Shown: one piece after another, positions 10,775 through 22,119 of the stretch
Numbering within the stretch: position 1 is the stretch's first letter
Layout of the letters: each line of letters opens with the position of its first letter
NCBI RefSeq assembly: GCF_009870125.1
Contig: NC_046679.1
Coordinates: 19,840,001-19,904,000 of the forward strand
Length of the DNA stretch: 64,000 nt
Origin: Drosophila pseudoobscura
Lineage: Eukaryota > Arthropoda > Insecta > Diptera > Drosophilidae
Reading direction: 5' to 3'
Program-made: the position numbers and the translations under genes
Notes under the pieces: model-generated
The model's input: only the letters and a program-made list of their open reading frames with translations
Told to the model about the DNA's origin: nothing
The model's database searches: none

Positions 10775-11072
10775 AATTCATTTAGCTTTTCAGCAAATAA
10801 ATCTCTTCAGTTGTCAAGAAGAAGTGGGAAGAATTCATTCGGAAACACACAATTGTAAATGCATTTGAAAGGCATTCCATTCATATTTCTTATAAACAAA
10901 TTATCCAATTTATTACGCAAGCCGTGAAATAGTATGCATTACCTAACCACTTCTATGGAGACTGGGTCATGGAAATCACTTTTCTGGTTTTTTAGGGAAA
11001 CGCCAAATGAATTTGATTTGATTATGTTTTCGTGCGGTTTAATTTGCATTCCTGATCTTGAATACAAACAAC

Positions 11073-11160
11073 ATGAAGATCTTTCCATGTGTGCTTGTTG
11101 GCCTCCTCGTGAGTCAGGTAACGCCTACAAAGGATCTATAACATTTTTCCCAAACTCTGA
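11073..11160 (+). pseudogene. Frameshifted, inverted copy of the short-peptide gene
   Basis: ATGAAGATCTTTCC at 11073 starts a clear relative of the array genes on the opposite strand. It reads MKIFPCVLVGLLVSQ and then runs out of frame to a TAA. Compared with type B, about one base is missing near 11112. In the shifted frame the familiar NAYKGSI follows, as in type B's NAYRGSI. The upstream region aligns with the family leader, but the TATA box has decayed to TTTAATTT. An alternative reading is that CAG|GTAACG now acts as a splice donor, making this the first exon of an altered gene, but I see no convincing second exon. Confidence 0.6.
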
Positions 11161-11272
11161 TATTCTAATATTCAATAAAGAATTGTGTTTAGCTCAACAA
11201 CAGGCAGCTTTCTTCACTACATTTTAACACATCAATGATTCACTTAGAGCAAAACAGTTTTCCCCCTCTTTG

Positions 11273-11635
11273 TTAGACTAGTTCCGGGTCCGAACCCCTT
11301 CTATCCAAGTTCATTGTCGGTATATGTACATATATCTTACTGCATGTGCGGGCCATTATGCAACAGCTTGGAGCACATACTGGAACTGGGATCCAAGCAC
11401 GTCTTGTAACATATGAGCAGACATCAGGCATAGGAATGTTAGCTTTTTGACTGCATCTGGACCGGGAATTCCAGGGAGTTCCTATCTCGCGAATAGACAT
11501 AATTAATGAGGCACCTGACATGGCCCGAATGGAGGTTGCGGCCAATGCAAGAAATATAAAAATAAAGAAAAGGAACTTGTTTAAAATCGCGGAATAATGT
11601 GGCGAAATCGTAGTCAATAAAATATCTGCCATCAC
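11273..11635 (-). CDS. Candidate small cysteine-rich secreted protein, 120 aa
   Basis: The open frame encodes a hydrophobic stretch (roughly residues 19-37, ending ALAATSIRA) that could be a signal peptide, then about 80 residues with six cysteines (RCSQ, DVCSY, PVCAP, SCC, RTCSK). The even cysteine count and placement beside a secreted-peptide array make a secreted product plausible. Against it: the first ATG lies 18 residues before the hydrophobic core, an overlapping frame (11439-11678) is also open, and I do not recognise a family or a TATA box. This may be chance. Confidence 0.25.
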   Translation of the reverse strand: MMADILLTTISPHYSAILNKFLFFIFIFLALAATSIRAMSGASLIMSIREIGTPWNSRSRCSQKANIPMPDVCSYVTRRAWIPVPVCAPSCCIMARTCSKIYVHIPTMNLDRRGSDPELV

Positions 11636-11703
11636 ACTTTGGAATAGCGAGTTCTGTCTTTTTTAGTAGCTCAAACATTCCAACTGTTTTCCATTTCGGG
11701 AAC

Positions 11704-12510
11704 CTTTTTATACCCGATACTCAAAATCAGTATTGGGGTATATTAGATTTGTGGTAAAAGTGGATGTGTGTAACGTCCAGAAGGAATCGTTTCCGACCCC
11801 ATAAAGTATATATATTCTTGATCAGCATCAATAGCCGAGTCCATTGAGCCATGTCTGTCTGTCCGTCCGTCCGTCTGTCCGTCTGTCCGTCCCCTTCAGC
11901 GCCTAATGCTCAAAGACTATAAGAGCTAGAGCAACGATGTTTTGGATCCAGACTTCTGTGATATGTCACTGCTACAAAAATATTTCAAAACTTTGCCCCG
12001 CCCACTTCCGCTCCCACAAAGGGCGAAAATCTGTGGCATCCACAATTTTAAAGATACGAGAAAACCAAAAACGCAGAATCGTAGAAAATGACGATATCTT
12101 CCAGACTACGGAATCTGAATTGGATCGTATTATTATTATAGCCAGCATCAAGAAAACAAGTTCATTTTTTCTCGCCCTGTCTCTCTCTAACACACACGTA
12201 GCATAGGCGGCTTTGCTTAGAATAAAACATTAGCGCCTAGATCTCAGAGACTATAAAAGCTAGAGCAACCAAATTTGGTATCCACACTCCTAATATATCG
12301 GACCGAGACGAGTTTGTTTCAAAATTTCGCAGATTGCAGATTTGAGAAAACTAAAAACGCAGAATCATAGATAATGACCATATCTATCAGGTTGCTGAAT
12401 CTGGATCAGATCGGATCATTTTTATAGCCAAAGGAAACAAATCAATTTGCAGTGGCTACGCAGCGCCCGACGTCACGCGCAGACTGATTTTCTGTCTCTC
12501 TCGCACGCAC
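11704..12510 (+). mobile_element. Inverted-repeat element, fragment 1 (plus)
   Basis: It starts TATACCCGATACTC and contains a run of GTCTGTCCGTCC units at about 11855-11895. Paragraph-like subrepeats follow, each holding 'agagctagagcaac', a CGCCC-rich stretch and a 'GAAAATCTGTGG' stretch. The same sequence reappears inverted at 15375-16488. No transposase is present. I recognise the style as a non-autonomous repeat common in obscura-group flies, but cannot name it safely. Confidence 0.7.
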
Positions 12511-14404
12511 AATTATAATAACAATTATTCAAAAAAATCAAAAATAACAATTATAATAACAATTATTCAATAAAAATCAAGAATAACAGTTATAATAACA
12601 ATTATTCAATAAAAATCAAGAATAACAGTTATAATAACAATTATTCAAAAAAATCAAGAATAACAGTTATAATAACAATTATTCAATAAAAATCAAGAAT
12701 AACAGTTATAATAACAATTATTCAATAAAAATCAAGAATAACAATTATAATAACAATTATTCAAAAAAATCAAAAATAACAGTTATAATAAAAATTATTC
12801 AATAAAAATCAAGAATAACAATTATAATAACAATTATTCAAAAAAATCAAGAATAACAATTATAATAACAATTATTCAAAAAAATCAAAAATAACAGTTA
12901 TAATAACAATTATTCAATAAAAATCAAGAATAACAATTATAATAACAATTATAATAACAATTATTCAAAAAAATCAAAAATAACAGTTATAATAACAATT
13001 ATTCAATAAAAATCAAAAATAACAATTATAATAACAATTATTCAATAAAAATCAAGAATAACAATTATAATAACGATTATTCAAAAAAATCAAAAATAAC
13101 AGTTATAATAACGATTATTCAATAAAAATCAAGAATAACAATTATAATAACGATTATTCAATAAAAATCAAGAATAACAATTATAATAACAATTATAATA
13201 ACGATTATTCAATAAAAATCAAGAATAACAATTATAATAACGATTATTCAATAAAAATCAAGAATAACAATTATAATAACGATTATTCAATAAAAATCAA
13301 GAATAACAATTATAATAACGATTATTCAATAAAAAATCAAGAATAACAATTATAATAACAATTATTCAATAAAAATCAAGAATAACAATTATAATAACAA
13401 TTATTCAATAAAAATCAAGAATAACAATTATAATAACAATTATAATAACGATTATTCAATAAAAATCAAGAATAACAATTATAATAACGATTATTCAATA
13501 AAAATCAAGAATAACAATTATAATAACAATTATAATAACGATTATTCAATAAAAATCAAGAATAACAATTATAATAACGATTATTCAATAATAATCAAGA
13601 ATAACAATTATAATAACAATTATAATAACGATTATTCAATAAAAATCAAGAATAACAATTATAATAACGATTATTCAATAAAAATCAAGAATAACAATTA
13701 TAATAACGATTATTCAATAAAAATCAAGAATAACAATTATAATAACGATTATTCAATAAAAATCAAGAATAACAATTATAATAACGATTATTCAATAAAA
13801 ATCAAGAATAACAATTATAATAACAATTATAATAACGATTATTCAATAAAAATCAAGAATAACAATTATAATAACGATTATTCAATAAAAATTAAGAATA
13901 ACAATTATAATAACAATTATTCAATAAAAATCAAGAATAACAATTATAATAACAATTATTCAAAAAAATCAAAAATAACAGTTTTAATAACAATTATTCA
14001 ATAAAAATCAAAAATAACAATTATTCAATAAAAATCAAGAATAACAATTAAAATAACAATTATTCAATAAAAATCAAGAATAACAGTTATAATAACAATT
14101 ATTCAATAAAAATCAAGAATAACAGTTATAATAACAATTATTCAATAAAAATCAAGAATAACAGTTATAATAACAATTATTCAATAAAAATCAAGAATAA
14201 CAATTATAATAACAATTATTCAAAAAAATCAAGAATAACAGTTATAATAACAATTATTCAATAAAAATCAATAATAACAGTTATAATAACAATTATTCAA
14301 AAAAAATCAAAAATAACAGTTATAATAACAATTATTCAATAAAAATCAAGAATAACAGTTATAATAACAATTATTCAATAAAAATCAAGAATAACAATTA
14401 TAAT
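12511..14404 (+). repeat. AT-rich tandem array, period about 39 bp
   Basis: The array holds 45-50 imperfect copies of a unit built from 'aataacaattataataac' plus 'attattcaataaaaatc'. Variants: CAGTTATA or CAATTATA, AACAATT or AACGATT, and a 12-base internal duplication in some units. Units sharing the CGATT variant cluster at about 13070-13880, which suggests local expansion. The array sits where the element in fragment 3 has 'tctttgtcgtg', right after 'cgcacgcac', so it lies inside the element. There are no unique spacers, so it is not CRISPR-like. Confidence 0.85.
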
Positions 14405-14958
14405 GTAACGTCCAGAGGGATAAAGTATATATATTCTTGATCACCATCAATAGCCGAGTCGATTGAACCCCGTATGTCTGTCCGTCCCTATAAGCGCCTA
14501 GGGCTCAAAGATTATAAGAGCTAGAGCAACGACATTTTGTATCCAGACTTCTGTAATATGTCAATATTACACATACATTTCAAAATTTCGCCCCACAGGA
14601 GCCGGAAGGGACCTCCACAAAGGACGAAAATATATGTGGCATCCACAATATTGACGATTCCAGAAAACTAAAAACGCGCAATCATAGAGAATGACCAGAT
14701 TGCTATCAGATTGCTGAATCTGGATCAGATCAGATAATTTTTGTAGCCAAAAGGAACAAATCAATTTGCATTGGCTACGCAGCGCCCGACGTCACGCTCA
14801 GACTGATTTTTAATATTTAATATTAATTAATATTAAATTAATATTAATATCGTTTAATATTAGCGGCGTCTGCCGGAGGAGAGCCATACTGATTTAGTAT
14901 CGGGTATAACTGTAGAGTTGCGGTGTCCGCAGCAACTCACAACGTTCCCCCTCGTTTA
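14405..14958 (+). mobile_element. Inverted-repeat element, fragment 2 (plus)
   Basis: A second, shorter copy in the same direction as fragment 1. It starts inside the element at 'gtaacgtccaga' and runs to the conserved end 'gttccccctcgttt'. It has a different AT-rich filler (about 14810-14853, TAATATTAATT-like) at the place where the 39 bp array is found in fragment 1. Confidence 0.65.
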
Positions 14959-15374
14959 GGTTATAGTTTTCCCTTGATCTTTTGCATCTCTCTCCATCCG
15001 TTTTTATAGGACTCGAGCTACATCGGGCTACATTTTACATGCAGGTCATGTAATCAACTTGTCCGGCTAGCATAGTCGGATATAAATGTGTGTGGAAGAA
15101 GAAAAAGAAGAAATTCCAGCAAAAAGATAACATGAAAAAAGGTCTGATGCTTTGACAAGTGACGCTGTTAACACTTTTTCAGGTCACGGACAGAATACGG
15201 TTCATGTTGTAACAGGATTAAAACGGTGCAGCACCTTAACTTTTCTTCAGGAAAAACAAACATAAACTTGGCAGGAGGACAACGTTTTTTTCTCAGTTTC
15301 AGCCTTCTGTTCTTTCTTGTTCCTCTTTCCTCTCTGTTATATGTATAAACAAGCTGAACATTTAAAGCAAACAG
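14959..15374. repeat. Spacer between inverted fragments
   Basis: No gene. About 15130-15370 read on the minus strand resembles 5790-6060 (shared 'ttttaatcctgtta' and neighbouring words). It is therefore flanking genomic sequence of the landmark family rather than element sequence. Confidence 0.45.
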
Positions 15375-16488
15375 AAACGAGGGGGAACGTTGTGAGTTGC
15401 TGCGGACACCGCAACTCTACGGTTATACCCGATACTAAGTCAGTATGGCTCTCCTCCGGCAGACGCCGCTAATATTAAGCGACACGACAAAGAGTGCGTG
15501 CGAGAGAGACAGAAAATCAGTCTGAGCGTGACGTCGGGCGCTGCGTAGCCACTGCAAATTGATTTGTTCCTTTTGGCTATAAAAATGATCTGATCTGATC
15601 CAGATTCAGAAATCTAATAGATATGGTCATTATCTATGATTCTGCGTTTTTAGTTTTCTCAAATCTGCAATATTGTGGATGCAACAGATTTTCGTCCTTT
15701 GTGGGGGCGGATGGGGGTGGGGCGAAATTCTGAGATATACGTTTTATAGTGACATCTTAAAGGAGTGTGTGTACCAAATTTGGTTACTCTAGCCTTAATA
15801 GTCTCTGAGATTTGTGGTTGCCTCAGATTTTCGTCCTTTGCGGGGGCGGAAGGGGGTGTGGCGAAATTTGGACAGGAAACGGTCAAGGTCCGATATCACA
15901 GGAGTGTGGATACCAAATTTGGTTGCTCTGGCTTTTATAGGTTCTGAGATCCTTGAACTCATATTTTACAATTGGCAAAACCGACCATGAAACCTGTGTG
16001 TTAGAGTGAGACAGAGCGAGAAAGAGTGAAATTGTTTTCGTGATTCTGGCTGTAATAATTATACGATCTGGTTCAGATTTTGCACTCTAGAAGATATAGT
16101 CATCTTCTACGATTCTGCGTTTTTAGTTTTCTCGTATCGTCGAAATTGTGGATGCCACAGATTTTCGCCCTTTGTGGGGGCGGAAGTGGGCGGGGCAAAG
16201 TTTTGAAATATTTTTGGAGCAGTGACATATCACAGAAGTCTGGATCCAAAACATCGTTGCTCTAGCTCTTATAGTCTTTGAGCATTAGGCGCTGAAGGGG
16301 ACGGACAGACGGACAGACGGACGGACGGACAGACGGACAGACAGACATGGCTCAATCGACTCGGCTATTGATGCTGATCAAGAATATATATACTTTATGG
16401 GGTCGGAAACGATTCCTTCTGGACGTTACACACATCCACTTTTACCACAAATCTAATATACCCCAATACTCATTTTGAGTATCGGGTA
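15375..16488 (-). mobile_element. Inverted-repeat element, fragment 3 (minus)
   Basis: The most complete copy, running from 'aaacgagggggaacg' to 'gagtatcgggta', the reverse complement of the start of fragment 1. With fragment 2 it forms a large imperfect palindrome around a spacer of about 416 bp. Its outer end is cut by the retrotransposon: the bases after the LTR element (GGTATAA) continue this terminus. Confidence 0.75.
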
Positions 16489-16687
16489 TGTAAGATATGA
16501 ATATTAGTTTATAAGATTTGAATATTAGTTTAAGAGTTACTCATCGATAGTATTATAAGAAATACCAATGTACCCGATATATCGATACTTGTCCTCGACA
16601 AGTATCGATATGCCAACACAAATCAATTGATATACGACAATGAAGACAGAAGAACATATAATAAAACCGTGCTATTAAAAGTTTACA
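16489..16687 (+). repeat. 5' LTR, 199 bp
   Basis: Begins TGTAAGATATGA and ends GTTTACA. It contains the inverted motif TATCGATACTTG/CAAGTATCGATA around position 16585-16612, a possible regulatory or structural site. A poly(A)-like signal ATAATAAAA is near its end. Confidence 0.93.
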
Positions 16688-16740
16688 TATCAGGTGTGGG
16701 GTTTGCCCAAAAAAAAAAAATAAATAAATAAAACTCTGCG
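16688..16740 (+). other. Leader between 5' LTR and gag
   Basis: A short 53-base leader, 'atcaggtgtggggttt' followed by an A-rich stretch. I cannot match the first bases to a tRNA 3' end from memory, so the primer site is left open. Confidence 0.5.
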
Positions 16741-18024
16741 ATGAACTATGCAGACATAAGAGCGAAAACCAAAAGTGAACTTAGCGACATATTGCGTAGG
16801 CAAAACGTATATTTTGATCAAGATGCCAACATACACCAATTACGTACAGCAGTGAAAAAAATCATGGAAGACACGCATAAGCTAGGAAATACGGCGCCAA
16901 GCGCAGACGAGACTATGCAGGCAGACATTTTTGCAGTCCCGGTTGAGCGCGAGATAGACAGAGACAACCGTAGTGCACAACACGCAGTAAAAGCGGCGCC
17001 AGAAGAACATGGTGAAAATGTGCAGAAGGCTCGAGAAGCATTCATGCCGCGACAAGACAACGCTTGTTCGAAATTGACCATGCGATCAGATGAATACGAA
17101 GAAGAATCGCGCCGTTTGCAGCAGTTGGAACAATTGTACGTTTCTCGCAAGCGCTTAGCTGATCTCAAATTAAGCATATTGAAAACGGAGAAAGAGGCTA
17201 TGGAGTTGGAAACGCCGAGAGATTGCATCGACTTGACACACATTGAGGCGTTGATGCGTCCATTTTCTGGAGATGACGACCAGGCTGTAACCAGTTGGAT
17301 AAGTAACTTTGAGGACATTATGAATTTCCATGGTGTATCCGAGTCAAAATGCTGGATATTAGCGAAGCGGCTGCTAGGCGGATCGGCGAAGGCGTACATC
17401 GACCATGTGGCGCCTTTGACTTGGCAATTGATGCGAGCAGAATTGCTCAACGTCTTTGAGCAGAAAGTGACAGCGTGGGACATTGGAAAGCGACTGGAGG
17501 CACGGAAAATTGCAAATAATGAAAGCGCATTGCAATATTTCGTCGCAATGTGCAGCATAGCGTCGCAAGCAGACATGGCCACGAGCGATGTGGTCAAATT
17601 CATCGTAGAGGGACTGCAGGACAAGACGGGCATGGCAGCATCCATGCTATACTGCACCACACTCAACGAGTTGCGTGACAAGATGGTCACCTATGATAAG
17701 GTCAGAAGAGCTCCTGGCGTCGTAGCAATTCGTAGCGAAGGTATGACAAAGGGAAAACTAAATGTGAGTATGGCAGTTGGGCAGCAGCAAGGTGGTGGCG
17801 CAATGCGTTGCTACAACTGTCGGCAATTTGGGCACGTTATGAAGGAATGCAGTCAGCCAAAGAGACCGGATGGAGCATGTTTTAACTGTTGGAGTACCAG
17901 CCACCTATATTCGCAGTGCCCGAAACGAAAGATGGCCACTAGGGTAGCTGCAGTTCAAGATGAGGAGCGACCAGGAGAAAAAAACAACGACGAGTTAGCG
18001 GCTGTCCAGTCAATCACTTTATGA
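16741..18024 (+). CDS. Gag polyprotein of the retrotransposon, 427 aa
   Basis: Structural protein of the gypsy-type element, forming the particle and binding RNA. The N-terminal half is charged with coiled-coil-like stretches (about residues 105-160). The middle (about 175-330) has the retrotransposon Gag/capsid pattern, including a PFSG start and W-x-F. Two CCHC zinc knuckles follow at residues 357-370 (CYNCRQFGHVMKEC) and 380-393 (CFNCWSTSHLYSQC). The frame is fully open. The TGA stop at 18022-18024 is followed in the same frame by the protease, with no overlap or slippery shift, so pol would need stop read-through. Confidence 0.9.
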   Translation: MNYADIRAKTKSELSDILRRQNVYFDQDANIHQLRTAVKKIMEDTHKLGNTAPSADETMQADIFAVPVEREIDRDNRSAQHAVKAAPEEHGENVQKAREAFMPRQDNACSKLTMRSDEYEEESRRLQQLEQLYVSRKRLADLKLSILKTEKEAMELETPRDCIDLTHIEALMRPFSGDDDQAVTSWISNFEDIMNFHGVSESKCWILAKRLLGGSAKAYIDHVAPLTWQLMRAELLNVFEQKVTAWDIGKRLEARKIANNESALQYFVAMCSIASQADMATSDVVKFIVEGLQDKTGMAASMLYCTTLNELRDKMVTYDKVRRAPGVVAIRSEGMTKGKLNVSMAVGQQQGGGAMRCYNCRQFGHVMKECSQPKRPDGACFNCWSTSHLYSQCPKRKMATRVAAVQDEERPGEKNNDELAAVQSITL

Positions 18025-19707
18025 CTTCCGTTTGGTGAACAAAGAGGCGTCAGTATTTTTAGTCTATTTGATACAGGTAGCCCAGTAAGTTTTATTCATA
18101 AGTCTTTGATACCGAAGTCGGCTATAGTTGAAGCCTATAATGAAGTTAGGAAATACTATGGACTAGGAGGACAACCAATTCCCATATGGGGAAAATTTAA
18201 GTGCCATATTGAATTTTGCACAAAGAAATATATCGTTTTATTAAACATCGTAGATGATAACATGCTGCCTTTGCCGGTATTGTTGGGACGCGATGCCCTT
18301 AAAGTTATTGAAGTAAAATTAGTTCATAAGAAAAATATCAATGCGAAGCAACACACACCATTAAGTTCGTTAAAGCAAAAAGCTATTAGTTTAACCTGCG
18401 CGTCTTTATTCACCGAAAGTAAAAATAATATTAACATAAGACTATATGATAAGTTAGACGGTAATCAATCAGAAAGAAGCGAGCTAATCAAACGTTGTAA
18501 TCCATTTAAAAATCAGACACAAGAAAACTCAAGGAATGACAAAATGGTCATCGAGAATATGAATCAAGGCGACGAATTCAGTAACTTTTGTGCGTCGGTA
18601 GAGATTGATGAAGAGGAACATATTAACGTAGGTTTCGAATTTGGCCCCACTATTGCAGAAAAGTGTAGGGAAGTTATTAAGACATACTATTTACACAAAG
18701 AATTTGACTTTAAAGCACCACCAAAGTATCAGATGCAGATTCGTGTAACAGAAACAACACCATTTCATTGTACTCCGCGTCGTTTATCCTACCATGAGAG
18801 AGAGAAAGTAGCTGAAATAGTAGATGATCTGTTAGAAAAGAAAGTAATCCGTCATAGTGAGTCTCCTTATGCTTCCCCGTTGGTCCTAGTAAAAAAAAAA
18901 TCAGGAGAACTTCGAATGTGTGTCGATTACCGTGGTCTGAACAAACGAATTGTTAAAGATAATTTCCCATTGCCCCTTATTGAGGACTGTCTTGAGTTTT
19001 TAGAAAACAAGTGCTGTTTTTCCATTATAGATTTGAAAAGCGGGTATCATCAAATAGGCGTAGAAGAAAAATCAGTTCCGTATACATCGTTTGTGACACC
19101 GCAAGGACAGTATGAGTACTTGAGAATGCCCTTTGGGTTAAAAAATGGATCAGCTATTTTTCAAAGATTTATTTCGGAGCTCTTGAGAGACTTTATTAGG
19201 AACAAAAGCATTGTAGTGTACATGGATGATATATTAGTAGCGACTAAAACAGTTGAAGAACACATGGATATATTAAAAAGACTATGCATTCGGTTTAGCG
19301 AGCAAAATTTAGAGATAAATTTAAAAAAGTGTAGGTTTGTCAATCGAAACATCGATTTCCTGGGGTATAAAGTTAATCAAAACGGAATAGTTCCTAGTGA
19401 TTCCCATATTGAGGCCTTGAAAAAATACCCAGTCCCTCAAAATGTAAAAGCACTGCACTCATGCTTGGGATTCTTTTCGTACTTTCGACGTTTCATGTTG
19501 TCATTTGCGACGACAGCTAAGCCCTTGGTGCAGTTGTTAAAAGAAGGTGGTCCGTTTCCTATGAATAGAGAACAGGTGAAGACGTTTGAAACTCTTAAGA
19601 ATGCGTTGGCAAATCCTCCGGTATTAGCCATTTTTAGCCCAAATAGAGAAACGGAAAAACGCAAGTTCATACGGTTATGGCGCAATACTGATGCAAAGAC
19701 AAGATGA
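18025..19707 (+). CDS. Pol, first part: aspartic protease and reverse transcriptase
   Basis: It continues the gag frame after the single TGA. The protease active site DTGS is encoded at 18070-18081, with a later LLGRDAL. Reverse transcriptase follows: LDLKSGYHQI-type palm (here IDLKSGYHQIGV), PFGL, and the YMDD catalytic motif at 19219-19230. An ATG at 18106 lies after the protease DTGS, so starting there would lose the active site. After the codon at 19654-19656 the reading is no longer homologous: about 17 out-of-frame residues precede a TGA at 19705. This is where RNase H should begin. Confidence 0.85.
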   Translation, partial: LPFGEQRGVSIFSLFDTGSPVSFIHKSLIPKSAIVEAYNEVRKYYGLGGQPIPIWGKFKCHIEFCTKKYIVLLNIVDDNMLPLPVLLGRDALKVIEVKLVHKKNINAKQHTPLSSLKQKAISLTCASLFTESKNNINIRLYDKLDGNQSERSELIKRCNPFKNQTQENSRNDKMVIENMNQGDEFSNFCASVEIDEEEHINVGFEFGPTIAEKCREVIKTYYLHKEFDFKAPPKYQMQIRVTETTPFHCTPRRLSYHEREKVAEIVDDLLEKKVIRHSESPYASPLVLVKKKSGELRMCVDYRGLNKRIVKDNFPLPLIEDCLEFLENKCCFSIIDLKSGYHQIGVEEKSVPYTSFVTPQGQYEYLRMPFGLKNGSAIFQRFISELLRDFIRNKSIVVYMDDILVATKTVEEHMDILKRLCIRFSEQNLEINLKKCRFVNRNIDFLGYKVNQNGIVPSDSHIEALKKYPVPQNVKALHSCLGFFSYFRRFMLSFATTAKPLVQLLKEGGPFPMNREQVKTFETLKNALANPPVLAIFSPNRETEKRKFIRLWRNTDAKTR

Positions 19708-21802
19708 TGGGAAGATGCACCCTGTGTCCTATTATTCTGGCAAAACAACAGAAACAGAATCACGTTATCATAGTTTCGAACTAGAGACATTAGCTATAAT
19801 TTATGCATTGAGGCGTTTTAGAGCATATTTGGAGCATAGGTCCTTCAAAATAATCACGGATTGTAATTCGTTAGTACAGACGTTAACCAGAAAGTCAATT
19901 AGTCCTAAGATAGCACGGTGGTCCCTAGAGTTAGAGAACTATGATTACTCCATTATGCACAGACCTGGGGCCAGTATGGCGCACGTTGATGCGCTGAGCA
20001 GACAAGATCAAGTGACGAATATGTTAGAGGATGGTTATAGAGTCAAATACGGTTTAGAAAAGTCTAATTTAGAAAAAGATGATAGTAGAAAGCATTATAC
20101 AAGGAATAGTGTAAGTAGAGACAACCCTAGTAGTGAGCATAGAGGTACCGTAGAGAACCCTGTGATTAAGTGTAGAGAATTAAATATCAGTAGAGAGCGT
20201 AGTAGTACAGTAGAGAACCCTGCGATTGAGTGTGGAGAATCAAGTGCAGTAGGAAGTAGATTGGGAAATAGGTGGAAGTCTGATGATAGAGAGAACCTTG
20301 GTAGTGATTGTAGAGATAACATAGAGAATAGTGAATATAGGGAAGAGGATGGATCGAAGATTGAAATTAGAGATTTGAGCCAATGTAGAGGAAGCGTTAA
20401 CGATGTGGTGGGGGGAGTAAAGTACATTAGTAGTAGGAATTCAGATAAAGTGAAAAAATGTGTTGAGGATACAGTAGAGAGGGACAAGTTAGAGTTTCAG
20501 GAGGAAAGATTACTAAAATCATTGATAGTTGGGGTAGTAGGTGCAACGCCAGAAGATGTTGATTTGATATTGCAAACAGAACAGATGCGAGACAAGGAAG
20601 TAGTTAGGATTCGAAAAATGCTAGAGGATGGAATTGAAGTAGATTTTGAAATGATAGATGGTATTGTTTACAAGAGGAGTTGTGAAAACAAACTATGTTT
20701 CTATGTACCAATGTGTATGGAAGAGCAGTTGATAAGGCGGTCACACGAAAAACTAGGACATTTGGCCGCAGAGAAGTGCGTGAGTGACCTTTTGAGGACC
20801 TACTGGTTTCCGTCAATGAGAAGTAAAGTGGCAAGGTTCATCAGAAACTGTCTACCGTGTATACTACACTCGATGCCTAAAACAATCCATAACAGAACGC
20901 TCCATAGTATCCCAAAGTCGTGTGTTCCTTTTCATACCCTACATGTTGATCATTTGGGTCCATTGCCGAGTATTAGATCTAAGCGAAAACACCTCCTTGT
21001 GGTAATAGATGCATTCACTAAGTTTGTCAAATTGTTCCCGGTTAATAGTACCAGCACGCGGGAAGCGAAGGATGCCTTAAGTAAATATTTTGATTTCTAT
21101 AGTCGCCCTACTAGGATAATATCAGATCGTGGGACCTGTTTCACCTCGTTAGAGTTCTCTAGTTTTCTGCAGGAGAGAGGGATAGAGCACATTAAGGTAG
21201 CTACAGGTGCACCGCAGGCGAATGGCCAAGTGGAGCGGGTGAATCGTGTTCTTACTCCTATGTTAGGAAAACTGTCAGAGCCCCTTGAGCAAGCCGATTG
21301 GTATAGGTTGATGAGCAAGGTAGAGCACGCCATTAATAACTCCGTTAACAGCAGTACGAAAAAGACACCTAGCACATTGTTATTTGGAATACCCCAGAAA
21401 GGACCCGTTGTAGATGAATTAACCGAATACCTAGAGGAGAAGTTAGCGTCAGAACTTAGAGAGTTGGAAACTATAAGAGAAATAGCAAGTGAGAACATAC
21501 GGTTGTCGCAGAAAAGAAATGAGAAGATGTATGCCCATAAACATAGAGCCCCATTAAAGTATGAACCTGGTGACTATGTAGCAGTCCGGCATGTGGACAC
21601 AACACCGGGGATCAATAAGAAGTTCGCACCAAAGTATCGAGGACCGTACAGGATCAATAGAGTTTTGGATAATGATCGTTATGAGGTTGTCGACATTGAG
21701 GACTGTCAGTTGACGCAAATGCCATTCCGAAGTATACTAGAACCAGCAAGGCTTAAACCCTGGGTAGAGTGTAATGATAAAACCATGGTCTCATGTTGTT
21801 AA
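19661..21802 (+). pseudogene. Pol, second part: RNase H (truncated start) and integrase
   Basis: RNase H resumes in a new frame at about 19661. The segment that normally holds the first catalytic Asp is missing, consistent with a small deletion of about 8 bases. Integrase follows: an HHCC zinc domain at about 20740-20865 (HEKLGH...NCLPC), then D at 20948, D at 21125 and E at 21233, spaced D-x58-D-x35-E. A GPY-type C-terminal module (GPYRINRV) comes next. Between RNase H and integrase lies an unusually long polar linker of about 170 residues. The break makes this copy unlikely to yield working pol unless supplied in trans. Confidence 0.85.
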
Positions 21803-21908
21803 TCGATGAAGTAGTATGTAAAGTAAGACAATACCGACTAAGAAATGTTTAACCAACTGTATGCCTTAGTGTGTAGATCGTGGGCGATCTGTAGTCAGGT
21901 TGCCCGAA
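21803..21908 (+). other. 3' untranslated part of the retrotransposon
   Basis: About 106 bases between the integrase stop and the 3' LTR, with no env and no evident purine tract. 'tcaggttgcccga' near the LTR echoes 'tcaggtgtggggtttgccc' just after the 5' LTR. Confidence 0.5.
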
Positions 21909-22107
21909 TGTAAGATATGAATATTAGTTTATAAGATTTGAATATTAGTTTAAGAGTTACTCATCGATAGTATTATAAGAAATACCAATGTACCCGATAT
22001 ATCGATACTTGTCCTCGACAAGTATCGATATGCCAACACAAATCAATTGATATACGACAATGAAGACAGAAGAACATATAATAAAACCGTGCTATTAAAA
22101 GTTTACA
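21909..22107 (+). repeat. 3' LTR, 199 bp
   Basis: Same sequence as the 5' LTR, followed directly by GGTATAA, which holds the target duplication and the end of the interrupted inverted-repeat element. Confidence 0.93.
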
Positions 22108-22119
22108 GGTATAAAAATT

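Larger units (their letters stand above)
9633..10826. repeat. 1.2 kb duplicated block, copy 2 (contains a B and an A gene)
   Basis: Offset of 7393 bases from 2240-3433, apparently identical throughout. After 10826 the two copies diverge at once. Confidence 0.75.
16489..22107 (+). mobile_element. Ty3/gypsy-type LTR retrotransposon, recent but defective
   Basis: A 5.6 kb element with two 199 bp LTRs that I find identical by eye, TG...CA ends, and a 4-base target duplication GGTA on both sides (just before 16489 and just after 22107). Order: gag, protease, reverse transcriptase, RNase H, integrase, which is the gypsy order. There is no env. Identical LTRs imply very recent insertion, yet pol carries a frame break at the start of RNase H. 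I see no clear tRNA primer site or purine tract next to the LTRs. Confidence 0.93.
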